A stretch of 64,000 nt of DNA. Origin: RGIG1681 sp045650505 (GTDB lineage: Bacteria; Bacillota; Clostridia; Christensenellales; UBA1242). Numbering within the stretch: position 1 is the first letter of the stretch; the number at the start of each line of letters is the position of its first letter. The notes beneath the pieces are model-generated. The model did no database searches, was not told where the DNA came from, and saw only the letters and a program-made list of their open reading frames with translations. The DNA lies in NCBI GenBank assembly GCA_045650505.1, contig JAZRRE010000002.1:1-64000 (forward strand), given 5' to 3'. Below, piece after piece: positions 16,509 through 24,592 of the stretch. The position numbers and the translations under genes were made by a program.

Positions 16509-17036
16509 ATGGCAGTTAAACAACAAGAAACCCAAATCAATGATAGCATTCGTGACCCAGAAGTTAGAGTTGTTGGCGCTAATGGCGAACAACTTGGAAT
16601 TATGAGCGCTCGTGAGGCGAACAAGATTGCTGAAGAGCAAGACCTTGACCTTGTTAAAATCTCTCCAAGCACAAATCCACCGGTTTGTAAAATTATGGAC
16701 TATGGTAAATATGTGTTTGATAAAGCAAAGAGAGAAAAAGAACAAAGAAAAAATCAAAAGATTGTTGCCTTGAAAGAAGTTCAACTTTCAATGACAATCG
16801 AAAAACACGACATCGACATCAAAGCAAAAAATGCAATTAAATTTTTGCAAAACGGTGATAAGGTTAAAGTTTCTATTCGTATGAGTGGAAGACAACAAGC
16901 CTATGCAGACCGTGGTGTTCAAACTGAAAACGATTTTGCTGCTAGCCTTGAAGAAATTGCTGTGATTGAAAAACCAGCAAAAGTTGAAGGCAGAAACATC
17001 ATTATGATTCTTGCACCAAAAAATGCAAAAAAATAA
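16509..17036 (+). CDS. infC: Translation initiation factor IF-3
   Basis: 175 residues, normal length. The N-terminal domain carries the INDSIRDPEVRVV block, the linker is Lys-rich, and the C-terminal domain contains the MTIEKHDIDIKAKNA region. IF-3 binds the 30S subunit and checks start-codon pairing. The start is ordinary ATG with AGGAG ahead, not the rare AUU seen in Escherichia coli, in keeping with control at the leader instead. First gene of infC-rpmI-rplT. Confidence 0.97.
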   Translation: MAVKQQETQINDSIRDPEVRVVGANGEQLGIMSAREANKIAEEQDLDLVKISPSTNPPVCKIMDYGKYVFDKAKREKEQRKNQKIVALKEVQLSMTIEKHDIDIKAKNAIKFLQNGDKVKVSIRMSGRQQAYADRGVQTENDFAASLEEIAVIEKPAKVEGRNIIMILAPKNAKK

Positions 17037-17079
17037 TCAGTTCTTTTAAATTATTTAGGTATACAGGAGGAAATTTATT

Positions 17080-17280
17080 ATGCCAAAACAAAAAAATAGA
17101 AGTGCCGTTAAGAAAAGATTTATTGTACTCAAGAGCGGCAGAGTTAAAAGAGGTCAACAAAACCACAGACACTTACTTTCAAACAAAGAAAGACATAGAA
17201 AGAGAGACCTTCGTCAAGGTGCTTATGTTGAAGGAAAGCAAGTTAAAACAGTTAAAATTCTTGTAGGAAAACAAGGTTAA
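17080..17280 (+). CDS. rpmI: Ribosomal protein L35
   Basis: 66 residues, very basic, beginning M-P-K-Q-K-N-R-S-A-V-K-K-R and containing the family-typical QQNHRHLLSNKERHRKR stretch. Component of the 50S subunit. Ribosome site CAGGAGG. Lies between infC and rplT in the standard order. Confidence 0.97.
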   Translation: MPKQKNRSAVKKRFIVLKSGRVKRGQQNHRHLLSNKERHRKRDLRQGAYVEGKQVKTVKILVGKQG

Positions 17281-17301
17281 TAAAGGCAGGAGGACGAAGA
17301 A

Positions 17302-17658
17302 ATGAGAATTAAAAGAAGCGTAAACGCACACCAAAAGCGTATTAAGATTTTAAAATCAGCAAAAGGTTACTATGGCTCAAAGAGCAAACTTGTTAGAGTT
17401 GCTCGTCAAGCAGTTATGAAGAGTGGTAACTATGCTTACACATCAAGAAGACTCAAAAAGAGAGACTTTAGAAGACTTTGGAATATTAGAATCAATGCTG
17501 AAGCAAGAGTTAATGGTCTTTCATACAGCAATTTAATTCATGGTCTTAAACTTGCTAACATTGAACTTAACAGAAAAGTTCTTGCTGAACTTGCAGTTTC
17601 TGACAAAAATGCTTTTGCAAAAGTTTGTGAATCAGCAAAAGCAGCACTTGCAAAATAA
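17302..17658 (+). CDS. rplT: Ribosomal protein L20
   Basis: 118 residues, basic and helical, with the family signatures KILKSAKGYYGSKSK and the C-terminal globular block (SYSNLIHGLKLANIELNRK). It is an early assembly protein of the 50S subunit and, in Firmicutes, the repressor of this operon through the infC leader. Ribosome site GGCAGGAGG. A terminator follows. Confidence 0.98.
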   Translation: MRIKRSVNAHQKRIKILKSAKGYYGSKSKLVRVARQAVMKSGNYAYTSRRLKKRDFRRLWNIRINAEARVNGLSYSNLIHGLKLANIELNRKVLAELAVSDKNAFAKVCESAKAALAK

Positions 17659-17675
17659 TTAAGTTTGTAAGCTTA

Positions 17676-17714
17676 AACTTAATGCCTAATCGGGTTTGGG
17701 CATTAAGTTTTTTT
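17676..17714 (+). terminator. rplT terminator
   Basis: AACTTAATGCC / GGCATTAAGTT arms (17676-17686, 17699-17709) then T run. Confidence 0.92.
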
Positions 17715-17751
17715 TGTTATAAAAAATAATATTTGGTCAAAGGAAAATATT

Positions 17752-18525
17752 ATGATTGAAGGAATTATATCTAGCGTTGATAATAAAATGATAAAAGAGG
17801 CTAGAAGTTTAAACGATAAAAAACACAGAAGATTTCACGGAAAGTTTTTGGTTGATGGTGAAAAACTTGTAAACGAAGTGGTTTGTGGTGCAATGGAAGT
17901 TGATAAACTTTTTGTTGAAGCATCAAAACTTCACGATTTTTCTTATATTCTTGAAAAGTTTAATGGAACAGTTGTTCCTGTTACAGGCAAGGTTTTAAAT
18001 TCAATCTCTGAAAATGTGACTCCTCAAGGAATCATTGCTGAAGTTGTTATGCGTGAAACAATTGAGTTTAAGCCTGCTGAAAATGAGCCAATTTTGGTGC
18101 TTGACAGAATTCAAGACCCTGGAAACCTCGGCACAATCATTAGAACTGCAGCAGCAACGGGGTTTAACAATATTGTTTTGATAGACACTGTTGACCCATA
18201 TTCACCAAAAGTTGTTAGAAGTTCAAGTGGTGGAATTTTTTACACTGATATTTTTCGTATGACTGAAAATGAAATCATTTCATTTTGCCAAAAAAGAAAC
18301 ATTGAAATTTTGATTGCAGATATGGGTGGGGAAAATATTTTCAAAACTCAAATTGAAAATAAAAATTATGCTCTTGTTATTGGAAATGAAGGTCAAGGCG
18401 TGAGCACAACTTTCAAAGAAACAGGCAGAGCAATTTCACTTCCAATGAAAGAACAAATGGAATCACTTAACGCTGGAATTTCAGCAAGTGTTTTAATGTA
18501 CACACTTCTTGGAAAAGATATTTAG
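17752..18525 (+). CDS. SpoU-family RNA 2'-O-methyltransferase (TrmH/RlmB type)
   Basis: 257 residues. The N-terminal substrate-binding domain of SpoU enzymes is followed by a SPOUT knot: motif 1 (VLDRIQDPGNLGTIIRTA), motif 2 (LVIGNEGQGVS) and motif 3 (SLPMKEQMESLNAGISASV with the conserved N). These enzymes put a methyl group on the 2'-O of a nucleotide in rRNA or tRNA. Position after rplT matches the ysgA-type gene common in Firmicutes. The exact target nucleotide is not readable from the sequence. Confidence 0.92.
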   Translation: MIEGIISSVDNKMIKEARSLNDKKHRRFHGKFLVDGEKLVNEVVCGAMEVDKLFVEASKLHDFSYILEKFNGTVVPVTGKVLNSISENVTPQGIIAEVVMRETIEFKPAENEPILVLDRIQDPGNLGTIIRTAAATGFNNIVLIDTVDPYSPKVVRSSSGGIFYTDIFRMTENEIISFCQKRNIEILIADMGGENIFKTQIENKNYALVIGNEGQGVSTTFKETGRAISLPMKEQMESLNAGISASVLMYTLLGKDI

Positions 18526-18554
18526 AACAAACAAAATAGTGAAATAAAAATTTA

Positions 18555-18583
18555 TTGATTATTTTTGCTGATTGTATTATAAT
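18555..18583 (+). promoter_or_regulatory. yebC promoter
   Basis: TTGATT (18555-18560), 17-base spacer, TATAAT (18578-18583). Confidence 0.7.
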
Positions 18584-18590
18584 GAAAAGG

Positions 18591-18609
18591 GTGCTATGAA
18601 ATATAGCAC
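18591..18609 (+). other. 5'-end hairpin of the yebC message
   Basis: GTGCTAT / ATAGCAC with a 5-base loop, located at the very start of the expected transcript. No T run, so probably a stabilising or regulatory stem rather than a terminator. Confidence 0.5.
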
Positions 18610-18650
18610 ATAAAAAATTAAAATTAGGTATTATTATTAGGAGGATTATT

Positions 18651-19388
18651 ATGAGCGGACACTCAAAATGGCACAATATTCAAGCAACAAAAAATAAAGC
18701 AGACGCTGCTAGAGGAAAAATTTTCACAAAGATTGGTCGTGAAATCGCAGTTGCTGTTAAACTTGGTGGCCCTGACCCTAATATAAATAGTAAATTATAT
18801 GATGTTATTCAAAAGGCAAAAGCAAACAATATGCCAAACGATAACATCACTCGTTCAATCAAAAAGGCAAGTGGTGGTGAAGAAGCAGGAAATTATGACC
18901 CAATCACTTATGAAGGTTACGGTTCACACGGCGTTGCACTTATTGTTGAATGTTTAACAGATAACAGAAACAGAACTGCAGCCGATGTTAGACACTTATT
19001 CACTAAATTTGGTGGAAGTTTAGGAACAACCGGAAGCGTTTCATATATGTTTGACCATAATGGAATGATTGTTATTTCTAGAACAAGCAATACAAATGAA
19101 GATGCTGTTATGATGACAGCTCTTGATGCTGGTGCTGAAGATGTTATGACAAATGATGATTGCTATGAAGTTATCACAAAACCAGAAAACTTGCACGCAG
19201 TTAGAAAAGCATTTGAAGAGGGTGGTTATGAAGTGCTTTCTTCAGAAGTTGAGTATGTTCCACAAAACGAAATTGCACTTGATAAGGATTCTGCAATTTC
19301 AGTAAACAAACTTATTTTAAGTTTGGAAGACCTTGATGATGTTCAAAATGTTTATTCAAACGCAGACCTTTCTGTGCTTGACCAATAA
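18651..19388 (+). CDS. yebC: YebC/PmpR family protein (TACO1-like)
   Basis: 245 residues, the normal length. The signature N-terminus M-S-G-H-S-K-W-H-N-I and the blocks ARGKIFTKIGREI and YEGYGSHGVALIVE are present. The family is tied to transcriptional regulation and, more recently, to relief of ribosome stalling at proline-rich stretches. In many bacteria yebC directly precedes ruvC; here a toxin-antitoxin-like pair stands between them. Ribosome site TAGGAGGA. Confidence 0.96.
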   Translation: MSGHSKWHNIQATKNKADAARGKIFTKIGREIAVAVKLGGPDPNINSKLYDVIQKAKANNMPNDNITRSIKKASGGEEAGNYDPITYEGYGSHGVALIVECLTDNRNRTAADVRHLFTKFGGSLGTTGSVSYMFDHNGMIVISRTSNTNEDAVMMTALDAGAEDVMTNDDCYEVITKPENLHAVRKAFEEGGYEVLSSEVEYVPQNEIALDKDSAISVNKLILSLEDLDDVQNVYSNADLSVLDQ

Positions 19389-19415
19389 TATTAGTTTTGA
19401 GGTTTAGGAGGAATT

Positions 19416-19631
19416 ATGGTTAGTCATGTTAAACTTGAAATTGCAATACAAATTGTTGCAGAAAAAATCGCTAATTTATATAGAAAGATAGATTTAGCGA
19501 CATCTGAAGAAGAAGCAAATTTTTACAAAAATGAATTAGACAATGCATTTTATGAAAAAGAACTTGTTGCCGTTGGCAATATGGATGCAATTAATGCTGT
19601 TTTATCAGCAAATAAAAAGGGGGCTAAATAA
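19416..19631 (+). CDS. Small helical protein, probable antitoxin of the Zeta-type toxin
   Basis: 71 residues, predicted as two or three helices, rich in Glu and Lys: a first helix around IAIQIVAEKIANLYRKI, a second in SEEEANFYKNELDNAFYEK and a short third one. Ribosome site TTAGGAGG. It ends two bases before the toxin start, so the pair is translationally coupled. Epsilon antitoxins of the epsilon/zeta family are small three-helix bundles encoded just before the toxin. I see no clear sequence identity to Epsilon, so the role is inferred from position, size and fold. Confidence 0.6.
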   Translation: MVSHVKLEIAIQIVAEKIANLYRKIDLATSEEEANFYKNELDNAFYEKELVAVGNMDAINAVLSANKKGAK

Positions 19632-19633
19632 TT

Positions 19634-20593
19634 ATGGAAAATCTTAATGAAAAAAGCCCTGAATATATTGAATTTTTAAGAACAAGAATTGCTCCAAGTG
19701 TTCAACCTGAAGTTGCTGAAATGATGATTCATTATGCACTTTCTGAAAGTGAGCATATGAGAGTTTTAGACCAAATTAGAGATTATTGCTTTAGAGGTAG
19801 AGCGCCAATTGAAAGACCTTACAAAAGACCAAAAGCATATCTTGTTATTGCACAAACTGGTGCGGGAAAGAGTAATTTAACAATGAAAATTCAAAAATCA
19901 AATCCAAATATTGTTATTATTGACTCTGACGCATTTAAAGCATTTAACCCAAATAAAGATGAAATTAAAGACAAATATCCACAATATTATGGACATTTAA
20001 CCGGTCTTGATGCATATCTTCACAGAGATGAAGTTTATGATGAAGCTTTGAAAAAAGGCTACAACATTTTAATTGAAGTTGCACCTTCTTCAAAAGATTT
20101 ATTATTCAACATCAATTTTGAAGAACTTCTTGAACATGGATATGATATTGAAGCGTTCATTTTATCAGTATCTGAAGAAAATAGTTTGCTTTCAGTTCAT
20201 GAGCGTTATGAAGGACAAATTGAATCAGGAATGGAAGCACCAAAACTTACTGACCTTAAAAGAGCAAGAGATTCTGCTGCCGCAGTTCCTCTTATCATCA
20301 ATGATTTGCTTGAAAATCATCCAGAAGTTAAACTTGTTTTATTCAAAAGAGCAGTTGTTAAAGAAAAATCTCGTGAAGTTGCTGACCCTGTATTTATCAC
20401 AGAAAATAGAGAAGGTTTTATGCAAGCATATAATGAAGCAAAACAAGATGACCTTGCAAGAACACTTGATGAAGCAGACCATAGAATTGAAGTTGTTAGA
20501 AATCAAATGAGTACAAGAGGTGCACATCCACTTCATGTAAAGCAATTTGATGAAATCTGCAGCATTATTGAAAACACAAAACAAAAAGGTTAA
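19634..20593 (+). CDS. Zeta-type toxin (P-loop kinase)
   Basis: 319 residues. After about 65 N-terminal residues comes Walker A (AQTGAGKS, 73-80), then IDSDAF (96-101) matching the Zeta I-D-x-D-x-F strand with the catalytic Asp, a conserved strand NILIEVAPSS (144-153) in place of the Zeta E-G-T, and an Arg-bearing region HERY...LKRARD (189-213) matching the phosphate-binding arginines. Zeta toxins phosphorylate UDP-N-acetylglucosamine and block cell-wall synthesis. The upstream helical gene fits an antitoxin. The family call is firm at the fold level; the activity as a toxin is inferred. Confidence 0.75.
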   Translation: MENLNEKSPEYIEFLRTRIAPSVQPEVAEMMIHYALSESEHMRVLDQIRDYCFRGRAPIERPYKRPKAYLVIAQTGAGKSNLTMKIQKSNPNIVIIDSDAFKAFNPNKDEIKDKYPQYYGHLTGLDAYLHRDEVYDEALKKGYNILIEVAPSSKDLLFNINFEELLEHGYDIEAFILSVSEENSLLSVHERYEGQIESGMEAPKLTDLKRARDSAAAVPLIINDLLENHPEVKLVLFKRAVVKEKSREVADPVFITENREGFMQAYNEAKQDDLARTLDEADHRIEVVRNQMSTRGAHPLHVKQFDEICSIIENTKQKG

Positions 20594-20599
20594 AAAACA

Positions 20600-20627
20600 A
20601 AACTTGAGAGTATTCTCAAGTTTTTTT
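20600..20627 (+). terminator. Terminator after the Zeta-type toxin
   Basis: AAACTTGAG / CTCAAGTTT arms (20600-20608, 20615-20623) with T run. It separates the yebC-toxin unit from ruvC. Confidence 0.9.
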
Positions 20628-20660
20628 AATGGCTGATTTGTCTTGTATCTGCTTAATTTA

Positions 20661-20689
20661 TTGACTTTAGGCAAGATTTTATGTAAAGT
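20661..20689 (+). promoter_or_regulatory. ruvC promoter with leaderless geometry
   Basis: TTGACT (20661-20666), 17-base spacer, TAAAGT (20684-20689). Six bases later is the ruvC ATG (20696), so transcription would begin at the start codon. Confidence 0.6.
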
Positions 20690-20695
20690 TATATT

Positions 20696-21256
20696 ATGAT
20701 TATTCTTGGCATAGACCCTGGATATGCAATCGTTGGCTACGGAATTATTGAAAAACTTCCAAACGGAAAATGCAATGTTATTGACTATGGTGCAATCAAC
20801 ACACCAAAAGATGAAGATTTTCCGGTTCGTCTTGCAATGATTCAAGATGGAATGAAATGTTTAATTTCAAAATTCAAGCCAGATGCTATCGCAGTGGAAG
20901 AATTATTTTTTAATCAAAACATCACAACGGGAATTGCTGTTGCTGAAGCAAGAGGGGTTATTCTTTGCACAGCAATTCAAGCAGTTCCAAGAGTTTTTGA
21001 ATTTACGCCAATGCAGATAAAAAGGGCAATCACAGGCACAGGAAAGGCTGAAAAGAAACAAGTTCAGTTTATGACAAAAACGATTTTGGGGTTAAAATCG
21101 GTTCCAAAGCCTGATGATGCGGCCGATGCACTTGCAGTGGCTCTTTGTCTTGCGCAAACAAATGTTAATATTGCAGACGCTGAAGTTAAAGTGTTTACAA
21201 ATAACAATTTAAAAGCAAATGATAGAAATGAAATTTTAAAAAGAAGGAAAAAATAA
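20696..21256 (+). CDS. ruvC: Holliday-junction resolvase RuvC
   Basis: 186 residues. An RNase H-like nuclease that cuts Holliday junctions moved by RuvAB. The four acidic residues are recognisable: D in LGIDPGYA, E in AVEELFF, and D-D-A-A-D-A near the C-terminal end. No Shine-Dalgarno sequence precedes the ATG; the -10 box is only six bases away. Its stop codon overlaps the ruvA start by one base. Confidence 0.97.
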   Translation: MIILGIDPGYAIVGYGIIEKLPNGKCNVIDYGAINTPKDEDFPVRLAMIQDGMKCLISKFKPDAIAVEELFFNQNITTGIAVAEARGVILCTAIQAVPRVFEFTPMQIKRAITGTGKAEKKQVQFMTKTILGLKSVPKPDDAADALAVALCLAQTNVNIADAEVKVFTNNNLKANDRNEILKRRKK

Positions 21257-21864
21257 TGATTTATTCGCTAACCGGCAAAGTTTCAATTTTAAATGAAAAT
21301 ACAATTATTGTTGACACAGGTGCGATGGCTTTTGAAGTGATTTGCTCATCATTTTCGGCTTATGCACTTTCATCAAAACCAGAGCCACAAAAAGTTTTAA
21401 CTTATCTTCAAGTTCGTGAAGATGGAATGACTCTTTTTGGTTTTTCATCACAAAAAGAAAAATCAATTTTTACTGATTTGATTCAAATTTCAGGTGTTGG
21501 TCCAAAAATGGCATCAACAATACTTTCAGGTCTTCCTGTTGATGAAATCATTAAAGCAATAGCAACTTCTGATGTAAAAACTCTCTCTAGCATAAAAGGG
21601 CTTGGAAAGAAAACAGCAGAGCGTATTGCACTTGAATTAAGTTCAAAATTTGGGGCAGAAGATGCTCTTGAGAGCATTATGTCTAGCGACACAAAACTTG
21701 CACCAAAACAAACCTTGAAGAAAGAGGTTGAAGAAACTGCCGAAGTTTTGGTTTCAATGGGAATGTCTAAAAATGATGCAGTTGAGCTTGCAAAATCAAA
21801 TTATACAGATGGTATGACAAGTGAACAACTTGTTGTTTGCTGTCTTAAAAATATGCACAAATAA
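21256..21864 (+). CDS. ruvA: Holliday-junction DNA helicase subunit RuvA
   Basis: 202 residues. The N-terminal OB fold, helix-hairpin-helix motifs (ISGVGPKMA and IKGLGKKTAERI) and the C-terminal RuvB-binding domain are all present. RuvA tetramers bind the four-way junction and load RuvB. Start ATG overlaps the ruvC stop (TAATG), with GAAGGAAA upstream. Part of ruvC-ruvA-ruvB. Confidence 0.97.
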   Translation: MIYSLTGKVSILNENTIIVDTGAMAFEVICSSFSAYALSSKPEPQKVLTYLQVREDGMTLFGFSSQKEKSIFTDLIQISGVGPKMASTILSGLPVDEIIKAIATSDVKTLSSIKGLGKKTAERIALELSSKFGAEDALESIMSSDTKLAPKQTLKKEVEETAEVLVSMGMSKNDAVELAKSNYTDGMTSEQLVVCCLKNMHK

Positions 21865-21881
21865 TAGGGAGGGTGTTTCTT

Positions 21882-22949
21882 ATGGATAATTATCAAGATG
21901 AGAGTTATTATGAAAAGTTCATCACAAGTTCAAAAGACCAAGATGAAGAACGATTTGTTTCAAGTTCAAAAACGATAGATGATGCTCAAATTGAAAATGT
22001 GTTAAGGCCAAAAACAATGGATGATTATGTTGGTCAAACCAAAGTTAAAGAAAATTTAATGGTCTATATTTCTGCTGCAAAAAAGAGAAATGAAGCACTT
22101 GACCATGTGCTTTTATATGGACCTCCTGGACTTGGAAAAACCACACTTTCAGCAATCATTGCAAATGAAATGGGGGTAAGTTTAAAGCAAACATCTGGAC
22201 CTGCTATTGAAAAGCCTTATGACCTTGCTTCAATTCTTACTAATCTTTCAGAAAATGATGTGCTTTTTATTGATGAAATTCACAGACTCAATCATTCGAT
22301 TGAAGAGGTTTTATATCCTGCTATGGAAGACCATGCAATCGATTATATTATCGGTTCGGGTCCAGGTGCAAAATCAATGCGTATTCCACTTGCAAACTTC
22401 ACTCTTGTTGGTGCAACCACAAAAGCAGGTATGATTTCAAGCCCACTTCGTGATAGATTTGGTGTTATTTGCAAACTTGAACTTTATTCAGCAAAAGAAC
22501 TTTCACAAATTGTTATGCGTTCTGCAAAAATTTTAGGTGCTGAAATTGATAAAGAATCAGCAGACCTTATTGCTTCAAGGTGCAGAGGAACTCCTAGAAT
22601 TGCAAACCGAATTTTAAAGCGTGTTCGTGATTTTGCTGATGTTTTAAATGATGGAAAAATCACAACAAAAATTACACTTCACGCACTTGAAAAAATGGAT
22701 ATTGACAGCATTGGTCTTGATGCAGTTGATAGAAAAATGCTTATTACTATGATTGAAAACTTTAAAGGCAAGCCGGTTGGTCTTGACACTCTTGGTGCAG
22801 TGACTGGTGAAGAACCAGATACCATTGAAGATGTTTATGAACCATATTTAATGCAAATTGGCTTTATTGCAAGAACTCCAAGAGGAAGAATACCTCTTGA
22901 GCCTGCGTACACTCATTTGGGTTATAAAATTGAAGATATTGTAAAATAG
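21882..22949 (+). CDS. ruvB: Holliday-junction branch-migration ATPase RuvB
   Basis: 355 residues from ATG 21882, chosen because GGGAGGG lies eight bases upstream; an in-frame GTG three codons earlier falls on the Shine-Dalgarno itself. AAA+ domain with Walker A (GPPGLGKTTLS), Walker B (FIDEIHRL), sensor 1 (GATTKAG) and the Arg finger (LRDRFG), then the winged-helix DNA-binding domain. It drives branch migration with RuvA. Confidence 0.98.
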   Translation: MDNYQDESYYEKFITSSKDQDEERFVSSSKTIDDAQIENVLRPKTMDDYVGQTKVKENLMVYISAAKKRNEALDHVLLYGPPGLGKTTLSAIIANEMGVSLKQTSGPAIEKPYDLASILTNLSENDVLFIDEIHRLNHSIEEVLYPAMEDHAIDYIIGSGPGAKSMRIPLANFTLVGATTKAGMISSPLRDRFGVICKLELYSAKELSQIVMRSAKILGAEIDKESADLIASRCRGTPRIANRILKRVRDFADVLNDGKITTKITLHALEKMDIDSIGLDAVDRKMLITMIENFKGKPVGLDTLGAVTGEEPDTIEDVYEPYLMQIGFIARTPRGRIPLEPAYTHLGYKIEDIVK

Positions 22950-22958
22950 GGAATCATT

Positions 22959-23531
22959 ATGAAAAATTATTTTATATTGCACGGTTCATTTGGAAGCCCT
23001 TATTCAAATTGGTTTCCTTGGCTTTCTGCTGAAATTGAAAAAACAAAACCAAATTCGCAAGAAGAAAGCATTTGTTACACACCACAATTTCCAACAGGAG
23101 TTGGTTTTCAAAATTATGAAAATTGGCAAAATGTTTTAAAAGCTTATGCAAATGTAGGGTTGATAAACGCAGAAACAACAATTTTTGCTCACAGCATTGC
23201 ACCGGTTTTTGTGTGCAAATTTTTGATAGAAAACAATATCAAAGTAAAAAAACTTGTTTTTGTGTGTGGTTTTAACAATTATTTTGGTGTTAGCCCTGAT
23301 TATGATGAAGTAAATAAAACAATGTTTTTGGAAAAGGGTATTGAAAAAATTAAAGTTTTGTGCGATGATATAACCTGCATTTATTCAAACAACGACCCTT
23401 ATGTGAAATTTGAAGCAGAAAAAGATTTTGCAAGCATAGTTTCACACAAACAAATTATTATAGAAAATGGGGGACATTTAAACGCTGAAACAGGCTTTAA
23501 AGAGTTTCCTTTATTAAAGGATTTTATATAA
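22959..23531 (+). CDS. RBBP9/YdeN-like alpha/beta hydrolase
   Basis: 190 residues, the size of the small serine-hydrolase family related to RBBP9 and YdeN. H-G-S-F-G-S-P at the N-terminus forms the oxyanion-side turn, the nucleophile elbow is A-H-S-I-A (instead of G-x-S-x-G), an Asp lies in NNDPYV and the catalytic His is in NGGHLNAETGF. The substrate is unknown. It starts ten bases after ruvB and lies four bases before queA, so it is embedded in a ruv-que operon. Confidence 0.85.
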   Translation: MKNYFILHGSFGSPYSNWFPWLSAEIEKTKPNSQEESICYTPQFPTGVGFQNYENWQNVLKAYANVGLINAETTIFAHSIAPVFVCKFLIENNIKVKKLVFVCGFNNYFGVSPDYDEVNKTMFLEKGIEKIKVLCDDITCIYSNNDPYVKFEAEKDFASIVSHKQIIIENGGHLNAETGFKEFPLLKDFI

Positions 23532-23535
23532 AATT

Positions 23536-24570
23536 ATGGAAATTTTAAAAACTAGTGATTTCAATTATGAACTTCCTGAAGAACTTATTGCGCAAACTCC
23601 GGTTAGTCCAAGAGATTCAGCAAGAATGCTTGTTTATGATAAAAATAATGACAAAACAGAACATAAGATTTTTAGGGATATTTTAGATTATCTCTCGGAA
23701 AATGATGTGCTTGTTTTGAACAATACAAGGGTTATTCCTGCACGTCTTTTTGCAAGCAAAGTGACAGGTGCAAAAATCGAAGTGTTTTTGCTTAAAAGGT
23801 TAAACCTCACAGATTATGAAGTTTTAATGAAACCAGCAAAGAAAGCACCGGTTGGAACAAAACTCATTTTTTCAGACAATCTTTACTGTGATGTAATTGA
23901 AAATCAAGAAGAAATTGGTGGAAGAATTATTCGTTTTAATGTGGGAGAGGGTACTCTTGAAGAAGAACTTGACAGAATTGGTGAAGTGCCACTTCCTCCA
24001 TATATTCATGAAAAACTTGAAGATGATGAAGAATATCAAACCATTTATTCAAAAATAAAAGGCTCATCGGCTGCACCAACAGCAGGACTTCATTTCACAG
24101 AAGAACTTATGCAAAAAATTCGTGATAAAGGTGTTCAAATTGAAGAAGTAACTCTTCAAGTTGGGCTTGGAACATTTAGACCGGTTTCGGAAGAAAATGC
24201 TCTTGAACACAAAATGCATAGTGAAGAAATTGTGGTTTCACCAGAAGTTGCAGAGCGTTTAAACAAGGCAAAAGCTGAAGGTAAAAGAATTATTGCTGTT
24301 GGAACAACAACAGTTAGAACTCTTGAGTCTGCAGCAGACAAAGTGGGTCACATTGAGCCTTGCGAAAAAGAAACTAATATTTTTATTTATCCAGGCGTTG
24401 AACTCAAATTTGTTGACGCACTTATCACAAACTTCCATTTGCCTGAAAGCACACTTGTTATGCTTGTTTCAGCATTTATTGGAAGAGAAAAAACACTTGA
24501 GCTTTACAATGAAGCTGTTAAAGAAAGGTATCGTTTCTTCAGTTTTGGAGATTGTTGCTTCTTCTTTTAG
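23536..24570 (+). CDS. queA: S-adenosylmethionine:tRNA ribosyltransferase-isomerase QueA
   Basis: 344 residues. QueA transfers and isomerises the ribosyl part of S-adenosylmethionine onto preQ1 in tRNA, giving epoxyqueuosine. The family blocks F-N-Y-E-L-P-E-E-L-I-A-Q, NNTRVIPARL, SAAPTAGLHFT and the C-terminal YRFFSFGD are all visible; the last residues differ slightly from the usual end. It stands directly before tgt, and the reductase queH is elsewhere in the window. Confidence 0.97.
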   Translation: MEILKTSDFNYELPEELIAQTPVSPRDSARMLVYDKNNDKTEHKIFRDILDYLSENDVLVLNNTRVIPARLFASKVTGAKIEVFLLKRLNLTDYEVLMKPAKKAPVGTKLIFSDNLYCDVIENQEEIGGRIIRFNVGEGTLEEELDRIGEVPLPPYIHEKLEDDEEYQTIYSKIKGSSAAPTAGLHFTEELMQKIRDKGVQIEEVTLQVGLGTFRPVSEENALEHKMHSEEIVVSPEVAERLNKAKAEGKRIIAVGTTTVRTLESAADKVGHIEPCEKETNIFIYPGVELKFVDALITNFHLPESTLVMLVSAFIGREKTLELYNEAVKERYRFFSFGDCCFFF

Positions 24571-24592
24571 AAAGAAAATTTAAAGGGAAATT

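Noticed and set aside
16407..16784. Minus-strand open frame opposite infC and its leader
   Set aside because: Shadow of a conserved gene; no ribosome site.
19634..20593. Zeta-type protein as a housekeeping nucleoside kinase
   Set aside because: The order Walker A, I-D-S-D, late Arg pair and the coupled small gene fit Zeta better; other kinases lack the small partner. Some doubt remains.
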